Shown here: positions 1 to 6,959 of the stretch, in pieces
Layout: each line of letters starts with the position of its first letter
How positions within the stretch are numbered: position 1 is the first letter of the stretch
From: a virus
IMG/VR virus record: IMGVR_UViG_3300010151_000215
Coordinates: 1-21,837 of that record
Reading direction: 5' to 3' (one strand)
DNA: 21,837 nucleotides
The notes under the pieces: model-generated
Databases searched by the model: none
Seen by the model: only the letters and a program-made list of their open reading frames with translations
What the model was told of the DNA's origin: nothing
Program-made: the position numbers and the translations under genes

Positions 1-579
1 ATGAACGATAAGGAGTTTACAAATGAAATTTTGCACGGAGACATACACTCCGCTAATCAAAAAATTGCAGGACTTAAATCTAGAAATCAGGCTAAAACTT
101 TCATATATGCCTTCATCTACGGAGCGGGAAATGAAAAGCTTGGAAGTGTGGTTGGAGGAGGCAAACAAGATGGTCAACGACTTAAACAACGCTTCCTTGC
201 TAATCTCCCATCACTTAGAAATCTTAAAGATAGAGTTACAAGAGCAGCGTCCAAGGGATATATCAAGGGATTAGATGGTAGAAAGATATACATTAGATCA
301 GCACACTCAGCCCTTAATGCTTTACTACAGGGCGGTGGTAGTATAGTTATGAAGAAAGCACTAGAGCTTTTGAATGATTATATTATAGAGCATGATCTAG
401 ACGCACACTTTGTTGCTAACATCCATGATGAATGGCAGATAGAAGTAGTAAAGAAAGATGCCAAGAAAGTGGGTGAGCTAGGTGTATTGGCTATACAAAA
501 TGCAGGGCTAGAGTTTAATACAAAATGTCCTTTAGATGGTGAGTATCATATAGGAGATAACTGGAGTGAAACACATTAA
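1..579 (+). CDS. DNA polymerase I family (T7-like PolA), C-terminal part, 5' partial
   Basis: This is the palm/fingers end of a family A replicative DNA polymerase closely resembling T7 gp5. Motif B is visible as R28, K32, Y36 and YG at 40-41 (RNQAKTFIYAFIYGAG). Motif C is the HDE at residues 142-144, which carries a catalytic aspartate. The block IKGLDGRKIYIRS (88-100) also matches the T7 polymerase. The residue equivalent to E. coli Phe762 / T7 Tyr526 is Tyr36. Only 192 residues are present against about 700 for T7 gp5. The first Met falls just after where motif A should lie, so I read the gene as cut by the window edge, with position 1 not a true start. It runs into the next gene with a 14-nt overlap and belongs to the replication arm. 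Confidence 0.95.
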   Translation: MNDKEFTNEILHGDIHSANQKIAGLKSRNQAKTFIYAFIYGAGNEKLGSVVGGGKQDGQRLKQRFLANLPSLRNLKDRVTRAASKGYIKGLDGRKIYIRSAHSALNALLQGGGSIVMKKALELLNDYIIEHDLDAHFVANIHDEWQIEVVKKDAKKVGELGVLAIQNAGLEFNTKCPLDGEYHIGDNWSETH

Positions 580-844
580 CAAATATGGGAAATACGAATA
601 CACAGTTTGGGGTGAAGAATATGGATGTGATGACACTTGGTTTCCGGTTGATGTTATAACAACCAAAAGTGTAAGGAATGCTATATGGGGGTATGATGCT
701 GCACAGCAAGACCCTGCCCTAAGAAAAGTTAAGTTAGAGTTTTGTGTTATAAAGGATAAGAAAAAAGACAAGTACCCTATTTATAATTTATGTATTTGGA
801 CGGGTGAAGAAACTTTTTCTCACAACTATGGAGACATCCATTAA
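566..844 (+). CDS. Hypothetical protein, 92 aa
   Basis: I do not recognise this family. The product is a small soluble protein rich in aromatic residues (several Trp and Tyr) with a Lys/Asp-rich stretch near residue 65 and no membrane segment. It starts at a GTG, because there is no early in-frame ATG; a GGAG at 553-556 sits 9 nt upstream. The start lies inside the end of the polymerase gene (14-nt overlap) and its stop overlaps the next start by one base (TAATG), so translation is probably coupled across all three genes. Its position between a polymerase and nucleases suggests a DNA-metabolism accessory, but that is only context. Confidence 0.75.
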   Translation: MKHINKYGKYEYTVWGEEYGCDDTWFPVDVITTKSVRNAIWGYDAAQQDPALRKVKLEFCVIKDKKKDKYPIYNLCIWTGEETFSHNYGDIH

Positions 845-1167
845 TGAAACACATTAAACATTCTAATAGTAGGGTTGGGGATTTATCAGAATTTTATGCT
901 GTTACTTGGCTGTGGGATAATGGTTATGAAGTTTTCCTTAATGCAGGTACTCAAGGGCCAATAGATTTAATTGCTTATAAGGATGGAAATGCTACACTAA
1001 TAGATGTAAAAACAGAATCACATGATCCCCGCAAAGAGGGGAATTATTATTGTACTCATCAAGTAAGAACTGAATTACAAAAAGAACTAGGAGTAAAACT
1101 ATTAGGATATAATCCTGCTACTAGACAACTTAGATTTGTGGAGCATAGAAATGAAAAATCTGATTGA
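844..1167 (+). CDS. Small PD-(D/E)XK nuclease, resolvase-like
   Basis: The 107-residue protein has the layout of a minimal restriction-endonuclease-fold enzyme. An N-terminal helix with a GDLSE motif (Glu16) is followed by GPIDLIAY with Asp41 and then IDVKTE with Asp54-x-Lys56, the D-(D/E)xK metal-binding core. This order is typical of small Holliday-junction-resolvase-like or homing-type nucleases. The substrate cannot be told from sequence. The ATG overlaps the previous stop, with GGAG 10 nt upstream (830-833), and the gene overlaps the following exonuclease by 17 nt. It probably processes DNA during phage replication or recombination or degrades host DNA; a role as a free-standing homing-type nuclease is an alternative. 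Confidence 0.7.
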   Translation: MKHIKHSNSRVGDLSEFYAVTWLWDNGYEVFLNAGTQGPIDLIAYKDGNATLIDVKTESHDPRKEGNYYCTHQVRTELQKELGVKLLGYNPATRQLRFVEHRNEKSD

Positions 1168-2047
1168 AGATATATACAAAACCATAGAGCCTTTATCAGA
1201 CGGCCAAGCCTTAGACATATCTGAACAACAGATAGAAGACTTCGGTGAGGCTATGAAAGATGTCATGCGTTCTTGGGCTAATCCAACTAAAAGAGATTCT
1301 AACTTTTCTATAAGGATGTCTAATGTTGGTAAGGGTACAAGGCGCTTATGGTTTGATAACAAATATAAAAACAAACAGTCTGAATCTAAACCTAATCCTC
1401 CTACTCAAATTAAATTTTTGTATGGTCATATGCTAGAAGAACTAGTAAAACTTTTTGTAACTATATCTGGTCACGACTTAACTGGAGAACAAAAAGAAGT
1501 TGTAGTAGATAGTGTATCAGGCCACATAGATTGTATCATTGACAATGAAGTTGTTGATATTAAAACTGCATCGGGCTTTGCCTTTAGTAAATTTAAAAAC
1601 GGAACACTCAGAGATGATGATCCCTTCGGTTACTTGGGGCAACTTGCAGGGTATGAAGAGTCTGAAGGTACAAGCAACGGTGGTTTATTAGTTATCAATA
1701 AAGAAAACGGTGAGCTATGTTTCTACCAACCAGAGGATTTAGATAAACCAAACATCAGAAGTAAGATAAAGAATATAAACAAAGCTCTTAAAAAGAATAC
1801 GCCTCCGGCTGACCTCTGTTTTAAACCTGTAGCTGATGGTACAAAGGGCAATGAAAAGATACATAAGAACTGTGCTTGGTGTCCTTATAAGTTTGAATGC
1901 TTTAAAGACTCTAATAACGGTAAAGGATTACGGGTGTTTCAATATTCTAAGGGCTATGCCTTCTTGACTAAAGTAGTAGCAGAGCCTAAAGTACAGGAGG
2001 TAGATCATGAATTCCAAGCTTTGCAAGCAGATACGGAAACAATCTAA
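1151..2047 (+). CDS. Cas4/RecB-like PD-(D/E)XK exonuclease with Cys cluster
   Basis: The 298-residue protein is a RecB/Cas4-type nuclease. Visible motifs are GHMLEELV (92-99, helical acidic/His motif), GHIDCI with Asp127, VVDIKT with Asp136-x-Lys138, and QLAGY (Gln164 to Tyr168), the QxxxY signature of the AddB/RecB/Cas4 group. Near the C-terminus are Cys223 and a C-x2-C-x5-C set (241, 244, 250), which resembles the Cas4/AddB iron-sulfur cluster. I chose ATG 1151 over an in-frame TTG at 1136 because a GGAG (1140-1143) sits 7 nt before the ATG. It overlaps the upstream nuclease by 17 nt and the downstream gene by 41 nt. The likely role is 5'-3' resection for recombination or host DNA breakdown. 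No cas1/cas2 lies nearby, so CRISPR adaptation is not indicated. Confidence 0.85.
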   Translation: MKNLIEDIYKTIEPLSDGQALDISEQQIEDFGEAMKDVMRSWANPTKRDSNFSIRMSNVGKGTRRLWFDNKYKNKQSESKPNPPTQIKFLYGHMLEELVKLFVTISGHDLTGEQKEVVVDSVSGHIDCIIDNEVVDIKTASGFAFSKFKNGTLRDDDPFGYLGQLAGYEESEGTSNGGLLVINKENGELCFYQPEDLDKPNIRSKIKNINKALKKNTPPADLCFKPVADGTKGNEKIHKNCAWCPYKFECFKDSNNGKGLRVFQYSKGYAFLTKVVAEPKVQEVDHEFQALQADTETI

Positions 2048-2273
2048 GACTGTTCTAGTTGAATGGTTTAAAACTTTAGTATCTAAAAAAGAATCAGAAA
2101 ATATAAATGAAAGTAATATACTCTCATATCTTTCTAGTCAAACTCATGTCTTTGCTAACAATCAAATATTTTTAAGTGCCTACTCTTTTAAGTGGACAGT
2201 TAAAAAAATAAAAACTTTAATTAGAAAGACTAACATGGACGTTACTACAGTGAGGTTAAAGGACATTGAATAA
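2007..2273 (+). CDS. Hypothetical basic protein, 88 aa
   Basis: I do not recognise the family. The protein is basic and Lys/Ser/Asn-rich, with no membrane segment. Its start is well supported: an AGGAGG at 1995-2000 lies 6 nt before the ATG, although this places the first 41 nt inside the end of the exonuclease gene in another frame. It also overlaps the next gene by 8 nt. The net charge and the position between an exonuclease and endonuclease I would suit a nucleic-acid-binding accessory, but no motif proves it. Confidence 0.75.
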   Translation: MNSKLCKQIRKQSKTVLVEWFKTLVSKKESENINESNILSYLSSQTHVFANNQIFLSAYSFKWTVKKIKTLIRKTNMDVTTVRLKDIE

Positions 2274-2754
2274 AAAAATTCGCAAGGGATTTAGAAAGCC
2301 TAGAATTAAACGGCCTAAAGAAAAGAACGTACCTCCTAGCTATGATTCTAATTGGGAACATGAGCTTCACAATGGGCTGTTAAAACAATGGAATCATCAT
2401 ACTAAAGAAATAGCTTATATAATTGAACACGTTTATGAGCCTGACTTTGTTAGAATTATGGGCAATAAAATAATTTTGTTAGAAGCTAAAGGAAGGTTCT
2501 GGGACTTTGCCGAATACAGTAAATATATATGGGTTAAAAAAGCATTGCCTCCTAATACAGAATTAGTTTTTTTGTTTGCCAATCCTTCTGCTCCTATGCC
2601 ACAAGCTAAGAGAAGAAAGGATGGTACAAAAAGAAGTCATGGAGAATGGGCATCAGCAAATGGATTTGCATGGTACAGTGAAGACTCTTTACCAAGTGAA
2701 TGGGTAGATATAAACTATCGTAAAGATAATACTTTAAACATTGAGAGTGAGTAG
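2266..2754 (+). CDS. Endonuclease I (T7 gp3-like Holliday junction resolvase)
   Basis: The 162-residue product matches the phage endonuclease I family, whose T7 member is 149 residues long. The catalytic core is visible as YEPDF (Asp60) followed by LLEAKGR (Glu73-x-Lys75), corresponding to Asp55, Glu65 and Lys67 of T7 gp3. The N-terminal acidic helix residue is in WEHEL (Glu31/Glu33). The C-terminal part (HGEW, GFAWY, LPSEW) also follows T7. The enzyme cleaves branched DNA such as four-way junctions before packaging and helps degrade host DNA. The start is TTG, with GAGGT at 2252-2256, since the next in-frame Met lies past the catalytic Asp. The N-terminus is unusually Lys/Arg-rich (residues 3-20), possibly a DNA-binding extension. 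Confidence 0.9.
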   Translation: MNKKIRKGFRKPRIKRPKEKNVPPSYDSNWEHELHNGLLKQWNHHTKEIAYIIEHVYEPDFVRIMGNKIILLEAKGRFWDFAEYSKYIWVKKALPPNTELVFLFANPSAPMPQAKRRKDGTKRSHGEWASANGFAWYSEDSLPSEWVDINYRKDNTLNIESE

Positions 2755-2762
2755 GAGACACT

Positions 2763-3050
2763 ATGAGTATTGATAATGCAACACCAGAAGAATGGGATAG
2801 GGTACACCAACAATTAAAGAACCAAAGTAGTAATGTTTCTAGTCCGGCACATTACAACAAAGGCAATATAGAATGTATTGATGCTATTGAAGCAGCCTCA
2901 ACTAAAGAAGAGTTTGAAGGTTACTTGCGTAATAATGTGTTAAAATATGTATGGCGATTTAGATACAAAGATAATGTAACAGATTTACGAAAGGCCCGAT
3001 GGTACTTAGACAAACTTATTTCTAAGGTAACGGAAAATGTGGGATCGTAA
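2763..3050 (+). CDS. DUF3310 protein, nucleotide kinase-like (T7 gp1.7 family)
   Basis: The 95-residue protein carries the DUF3310 pattern: SPAHY (27-31), IECIDAI (36-42), a helix with EEFEGYLRNN (49-58), KYVWRF (61-66) and DLRKARWYLDKLI (74-86). The family includes T7 gp1.7, described as a nucleotide kinase acting on dTMP and dGMP; many members are just this C-terminal module fused to variable heads. Here it is nearly the bare module. It is preceded by AGGAGA (2753-2758), 4 nt before the ATG. Lying directly upstream of nrdA, it fits a dNTP-supply cassette. The kinase activity for this member is inferred from the family. Confidence 0.85.
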   Translation: MSIDNATPEEWDRVHQQLKNQSSNVSSPAHYNKGNIECIDAIEAASTKEEFEGYLRNNVLKYVWRFRYKDNVTDLRKARWYLDKLISKVTENVGS

Positions 3051-3150
3051 ATTAGAAAGAACCGAAAGATATAACAGAAAAAAGAAACAAGAAAAACCTA
3101 AGCCTAAAAAACAAAAAGTTAAACGTAAGGAGAAGCAAGTCAATGACTGA
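3037..3150 (+). CDS. Tiny very basic ORF, 37 aa
   Basis: This short ORF fills the only apparent gap before nrdA. It begins with an ATG (MWDRKLERTERY), is extremely Lys/Arg/Gln-rich (more than half charged) and ends in TGA at 3148-3150. It overlaps the DUF3310 gene by 14 nt and nrdA by 8 nt (ATGACTGA), the close packing seen for real genes here. AAGG at 3024-3027 lies 9 nt before the ATG. Nothing in it indicates a function; the charge suggests an RNA- or DNA-binding peptide. It may alternatively be a coincidental ORF whose translation just couples nrdA. Confidence 0.5.
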   Translation: MWDRKLERTERYNRKKKQEKPKPKKQKVKRKEKQVND

Positions 3151-4972
3151 GAAGATTGGTGTTCAGCCATATTTAGGTATTCATATTAACTATGAAAAAG
3201 AAAACTTATTAAATTCTTTTTCTAAAGAAACTATAACAGACAGATATTTATGGGAAGGTGAAACTCATGCTCAACAAGCTTTTGCTAGGGCCGCTATTTT
3301 TGGTGCAACTTATAAAGGACATACTGATTTTAATCTTGGACAGAGACTTTACGAGTACGCTAGTAATCATTGGTTTAGCTTCAGTACTCCTATACTTTCT
3401 AATGGGGGTACAAGTAGGGGTTTACCTATCAGTTGTTTTCTTAATTATGTACCTGACTCTAGGGATGGTTTATCTGCTCACTATGATGAGAACATTTGGC
3501 TTGCAAGTGGAGGTGGAGGCATCGGTGGACATTGGGGTGATATTCGCAGCAATGGCGTGGATACTTCTAACGGTAGCCGCAGTACTGGATCAATACCCTT
3601 TATGCACGTTGTAGACTCTCAGATGTTGGCCTTTAACCAAGGCGTAACTAGAAGAGGAAGCTATGCCGCTTATATAAATATATCACACCCCGAAGTAGAA
3701 GAGTTTATTAATATGCGTAAGACTACGGGCGGTGATTTAAATAGGAAGTGTTTGAATCTACACAATGCAATTAATATTACTAATGAATTTTTAAATGCTG
3801 TAGCAGAAGATGATGAGTGGAGATTGATAGACCCTAAAACTAATACAGCAGTAAAGATTGTACAAGCAAGAGATTTATGGTTTCAAATAATACAGACCCG
3901 AATGGAAACTGGTGAGCCTTATTTAATTAACATAGATAATTGTAATGATGCTCTGCCAGAGGAACAAAAGAAACTAGGCTTAACAATAAAGCAAAGTAAT
4001 TTATGTTCTGAAATAACTTTGCCAACTGATGAAAATAGAACAGCGGTTTGCTGTTTATCTAGTGTGAACCTAGAATACTTTAATGAGTGGTCTAAAGAAG
4101 ATAACTTTATATCTGATTTAATTACTATGCTAGATAATGTACTAGAAAACTTTATTGATTTAGTTGGTGATAAGCCCGGATATTCTAAAGCAGCCTACTC
4201 AGCTATGCGAGAAAGGTCTATTGGTTTAGGGGCAATGGGTTTCCATAGTTACTTACAAAAGAATAACATACCTTTTGAAAGTATGTATGCTGCAAGTTTT
4301 AACAACAAAGCTTTTTCTTTTATAAAAGACAGAGCCGACAAAGCCACAAGACAACTAGGAGAAGAACGGGGTGAGGCTCCCGACATGAAAGGTAGTGGTA
4401 AACGCAACGCACATCTTCTTGCCGTAGCTCCTAACGCTTCTAGTTCTATTATATGTGGTGCTACTAGCCCCTCTATAGAACCTAATAGAGCTAATGTCTA
4501 TACACACAAGACATTATCTGGCAGCTTTAAAGTTAGAAACAAATATCTTGATGATTTATTATATGAGCTTGTTCCTACTGGAAAAAAACGAGAAGAGATA
4601 TGGAAAGATATAGCAGCAAATGAAGGTTCAGTGCAGCACCTAGATATTTTATCTGATGAACAAAAGAAAATATTTAAAACAGCACCAGAGATAAATCAAA
4701 TATGGATTATAGAACACGCTGCTATGCGTCAAGAGTATATATGTCAAAGTCAAAGTGTTAATTTATTTTTTAAATCTCCACCTATAGAAGCAGACCAAGA
4801 AACTCACAACAATTTCTTACAGTATTTAAACGATATACATTGGGCGGGTATACATAGACTTAAATCTTTATACTACTTACGTTCTAACGCTGCCCGTAGT
4901 ACAGAGAATGTTAATATTAAAATACCTAAAATTAATTTAGAGGAAGAGGGGTGTATAAGTTGTGAAGGATAA
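3143..4972 (+). CDS. nrdA: Ribonucleotide reductase class I, alpha subunit
   Basis: This is the catalytic subunit that reduces ribonucleotides to deoxyribonucleotides. Visible active-site parts are Cys98 (LPISCF) and Cys303 (AVCCLSS) as the redox pair, Asn286-Leu-Cys288-Ser-Glu290 as the thiyl-radical site, the radical-transfer tyrosines Tyr577-Tyr578 (LYYLRS), and the C-terminal relay Cys604-x2-Cys607 three residues from the end. At 609 residues it is much shorter than E. coli NrdA (761). The N-terminal ATP-cone that mediates dATP shut-off is absent, since only about 35 residues precede the core helical region. AAGGAGA (3127-3133) is 9 nt upstream of the ATG. It works with the beta subunit encoded at 5550, and two small genes lie in between. 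Confidence 0.97.
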   Translation: MTEKIGVQPYLGIHINYEKENLLNSFSKETITDRYLWEGETHAQQAFARAAIFGATYKGHTDFNLGQRLYEYASNHWFSFSTPILSNGGTSRGLPISCFLNYVPDSRDGLSAHYDENIWLASGGGGIGGHWGDIRSNGVDTSNGSRSTGSIPFMHVVDSQMLAFNQGVTRRGSYAAYINISHPEVEEFINMRKTTGGDLNRKCLNLHNAINITNEFLNAVAEDDEWRLIDPKTNTAVKIVQARDLWFQIIQTRMETGEPYLINIDNCNDALPEEQKKLGLTIKQSNLCSEITLPTDENRTAVCCLSSVNLEYFNEWSKEDNFISDLITMLDNVLENFIDLVGDKPGYSKAAYSAMRERSIGLGAMGFHSYLQKNNIPFESMYAASFNNKAFSFIKDRADKATRQLGEERGEAPDMKGSGKRNAHLLAVAPNASSSIICGATSPSIEPNRANVYTHKTLSGSFKVRNKYLDDLLYELVPTGKKREEIWKDIAANEGSVQHLDILSDEQKKIFKTAPEINQIWIIEHAAMRQEYICQSQSVNLFFKSPPIEADQETHNNFLQYLNDIHWAGIHRLKSLYYLRSNAARSTENVNIKIPKINLEEEGCISCEG

Positions 4973-5282
4973 ACCAAATAATCCGCACCATGATGCACTA
5001 TTAGGTTGTATCATGCAGGTTGAGTGGGAAGATGCTTGGATAGATACTGAGGATCATCTCATATCTGATGCTAGAAAATTAAAACCTGTGCTTAGATCAA
5101 GCGTAGGTTATTTAGTAGCGGATAATGATAATGAAATTATATTATGTACTGATCGTTACCACAGCAAAAAGGATGAAGAGTATGTTAATGCTGTCATGGT
5201 AATTCCAAAAGGAATGGTTACAAGATATTGGGAAATTATAGCAGAGATAGGAGCAGAGTTTAATGTACTTAATAATAGCTAG
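4962..5282 (+). CDS. Hypothetical protein, 106 aa
   Basis: I do not recognise a named family. The protein is acidic, with a WEDAWIDTED stretch (22-31), a conserved-looking SVGYLVADNDNEIILC core (47-62) and MVIPKGMVTRYWEI (79-92). This is compatible with a small mixed alpha/beta domain and shows no membrane helix. It starts at a GTG inside the last 11 nt of nrdA, with GAGGG (4946-4950) upstream, and overlaps the next gene by 20 nt. Its place inside the RNR operon suggests co-expression with nrdA and nrdB but does not prove a nucleotide-metabolism role. Confidence 0.75.
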   Translation: MKDKPNNPHHDALLGCIMQVEWEDAWIDTEDHLISDARKLKPVLRSSVGYLVADNDNEIILCTDRYHSKKDEEYVNAVMVIPKGMVTRYWEIIAEIGAEFNVLNNS

Positions 5283-5553
5283 TTATATTTCTGTATTCGT
5301 TAAAGCATTTCAACAACGCAATGTTGCGTTTAATAATTATTTATTTGTACCTGTATTTAGTTTGGCTATGGCCTTTACAGAAGTATATATAATTATTAAC
5401 ATAGTAAAACTAGGGGCTAGTTGGGACTTAGTGTGGAAGCTTGCAACCGGAGCAGTCTTAGGGTGTTGGTCTGCTATGTACTTACACAACAAATTAACTA
5501 ATGCAAAAAATGATTTTGAATCAATAACTAATTTAATGAAGGAATCTAAATGA
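5263..5553 (+). CDS. Small predicted membrane protein, 96 aa
   Basis: The protein has two or three hydrophobic segments: a short one at about 2-15, a clear one at about 26-49 (YLFVPVFSLAMAFTEVY and onward), and one at about 54-76. They are followed by a hydrophilic C-terminal tail rich in Lys/Asn/Glu. An AGGAG (5249-5253) lies 9 nt before the ATG, and the stop overlaps the nrdB start (ATGA). Size and topology would permit a holin-like protein, but no lysis gene is next to it and it sits between nrdA and nrdB, so I leave the role open. It may instead act early at the host membrane. Confidence 0.75.
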   Translation: MYLIIASYISVFVKAFQQRNVAFNNYLFVPVFSLAMAFTEVYIIINIVKLGASWDLVWKLATGAVLGCWSAMYLHNKLTNAKNDFESITNLMKESK

Positions 5554-6530
5554 GCTTATTAGGAACAAGAGATTATTATAAACCTTTTGATTACCCGTGG
5601 ATGTTTGATTACTACGTGCAGCAGAATCAAATGATATGGTTGCCGGAAGATGTACCCCTGCACAATGATGTTAAAGATTGGCAGGACATGGATGAGTCTG
5701 AAAAGAATTTATTGACTCAGATATTTAGACTCTTTACGCAGTCTGATGTGGATGTAGCGTCTTGTTATATAGATAAATACATGAGGGCTTTTAAGAAACC
5801 AGAAGCTAGAATGATGATGTCTTCTTTTGCGAACATGGAATCAATACATCAACACGCTTACAGCTTGTTATTAGATACTGTAAATATGCCTGATACAGAG
5901 TACAAAGCTTTTTCTGAATATGAAGCTATGGCCGACAAGCACGACTACATTAACGCGGTGCCCTTTAAAGTATCTAACAAAGAAAGCATAGCTAAAAACT
6001 TAGCAATCTATTCAGGCTTTACTGAGGGACTACAACTCTTTAGCAGCTTTGCAATTCTTTTAAACTTCCCGCGCTTTGGTAAGATGAAAGGCATGGGACA
6101 GATAGTAACTTACAGTATAAGAGATGAGTCGTTACACGTTGAAGCAATGACTAATCTCTTTAGAGAATTTATGAAAGAGAATATACATCTTTGGACAGAT
6201 GATTTTAAGAAAGAAATATACCAAGCTTGCAGAGAAATGGTTAAGTTAGAAGATAAGTTTTTAGATTTAGTATTTGAAATGGGAGACATTCAAGGACTTA
6301 CTAAGTCTGAAATGAAGGAGTATATTAGATATATAGCAGACAGGCGTTTACTACAACTAGGTTTAAAACCTAATTTTGAAGTAAAAGATAACCCGCTTGT
6401 TTGGTTAGATGATGTACTAGGAGTAGAGCATCAAAACTTTTTTGAAGGGAGAGCTACTACTTATATGAAAGGAGGCATCAAAGGTAATATAGAAACTGTT
6501 CAATTTAAAAGTCTGCGTTTAGAAGACTAA
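5550..6530 (+). CDS. nrdB: Ribonucleotide reductase class I, beta subunit
   Basis: This is the radical-generating di-metal subunit of RNR. The ligand pattern is complete: Asp66 (TQSDVD; spacing fits Asp84 of E. coli), Glu97 and His100 (ESIHQHAY), Glu159 (GFTEG), Glu193 and His196 (RDESLH). Tyr104 is at the position of the stable tyrosyl radical (E. coli Tyr122), so a tyrosyl-radical enzyme is expected rather than one of the Tyr-lacking subclasses. Length (326 aa) is normal for the compact NrdB/NrdF range. The start overlaps the previous stop (ATGA), with AAGGA 6 nt upstream. It pairs with NrdA from 3143. Confidence 0.96.
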   Translation: MSLLGTRDYYKPFDYPWMFDYYVQQNQMIWLPEDVPLHNDVKDWQDMDESEKNLLTQIFRLFTQSDVDVASCYIDKYMRAFKKPEARMMMSSFANMESIHQHAYSLLLDTVNMPDTEYKAFSEYEAMADKHDYINAVPFKVSNKESIAKNLAIYSGFTEGLQLFSSFAILLNFPRFGKMKGMGQIVTYSIRDESLHVEAMTNLFREFMKENIHLWTDDFKKEIYQACREMVKLEDKFLDLVFEMGDIQGLTKSEMKEYIRYIADRRLLQLGLKPNFEVKDNPLVWLDDVLGVEHQNFFEGRATTYMKGGIKGNIETVQFKSLRLED

Positions 6531-6539
6531 GGAGGTAGT

Positions 6540-6758
6540 ATGAACAATAAAAAAGAAGGGAATCTTGTTTCGTTTAGAATATTTATTGCAAGAGATGGGA
6601 ATATAATATCTGAATTTAAACACTTACCAGTAAAGGAAATAGAAAAAATATTTAATAAAGATTACATACCTATTATTAATAAAATAGTTAAAGAAGGGTG
6701 CTTTAAACTAGAAGACTTGCATACTTATATAGAAAAGGAAGTGCAAAGTTTATCTTAA
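6540..6758 (+). CDS. Hypothetical protein, 72 aa, last gene of the plus arm
   Basis: I do not recognise the family. The protein is small and Lys/Ile/Glu-rich, probably alpha/beta (VSFRIFIARDGNIISEF then helical segments), without membrane helices. A near-perfect ribosome site, AAGGAGG (6529-6535, overlapping the nrdB stop), precedes the ATG by 4 nt. Its stop codon shares bases with the stop of the convergent minus-strand gene, so it marks the end of the early/middle arm. Confidence 0.75.
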   Translation: MNNKKEGNLVSFRIFIARDGNIISEFKHLPVKEIEKIFNKDYIPIINKIVKEGCFKLEDLHTYIEKEVQSLS

Positions 6759-6943
6759 TGCTCTATCGTTGTGTCAAATGTGCCGTCAAAAATTTCATCA
6801 GCTTTAGTCATAGCCATATATTGATATTCAAATATACTTCTGTATGTTTCAAAGTCTACTATCTCTATTTCTTTTGAGGCGTGTACCCGCGCATATACTT
6901 GATACGCTGCACCTAATTGTTCTTCTGTATATAAAGCTAACAT
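6755..6943 (-). CDS. Hypothetical acidic protein, 62 aa, last gene of the minus arm
   Basis: This is a small soluble protein of unknown family, acidic and Tyr/Glu-rich, with no signal or membrane segment. The start is supported by a GAAGGTGA element just upstream of the ATG (in minus-strand sense, around 6949-6956). It follows the lipoprotein gene by 16 nt, so it probably closes the long minus-strand operon. Its stop overlaps that of the convergent plus-strand gene within the palindrome TTAA. Confidence 0.6.
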   Translation of the reverse strand: MLALYTEEQLGAAYQVYARVHASKEIEIVDFETYRSIFEYQYMAMTKADEIFDGTFDTTIEH

Positions 6944-6959
6944 ATATTCACCTTCTATA

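Noticed and set aside
23-274. 83-residue frame overlapping the polymerase fragment
   Set aside because: It is fully inside the conserved polymerase motif region in another frame, with no family resemblance.
1136-1150. TTG start for the Cas4-like exonuclease
   Set aside because: ATG at 1151 has a GGAG at proper spacing, while the TTG places that element inside the coding region.
1151-2047. Cas4-like protein as evidence of a CRISPR system
   Set aside because: No repeats, cas1 or cas2 are present; phage Cas4-like nucleases commonly serve DNA processing.
3258-3614. 118-residue hydrophobic frame inside nrdA
   Set aside because: It lies in another frame of the conserved catalytic core of nrdA; the hydrophobicity is a by-product of U-rich codons.
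5263-5553. Holin assignment for the small membrane protein
   Set aside because: Topology would allow it, but it lies in the RNR operon on the early arm, away from the lysozyme, and has no specific holin motif.
6687-6708. Inverted repeat GTTAAAG...CTTTAAAC near the convergent gene ends, possible minus-strand terminator
   Set aside because: The stem is short, AT-rich and has a bulge, and the following T-tract is broken; too weak to call.
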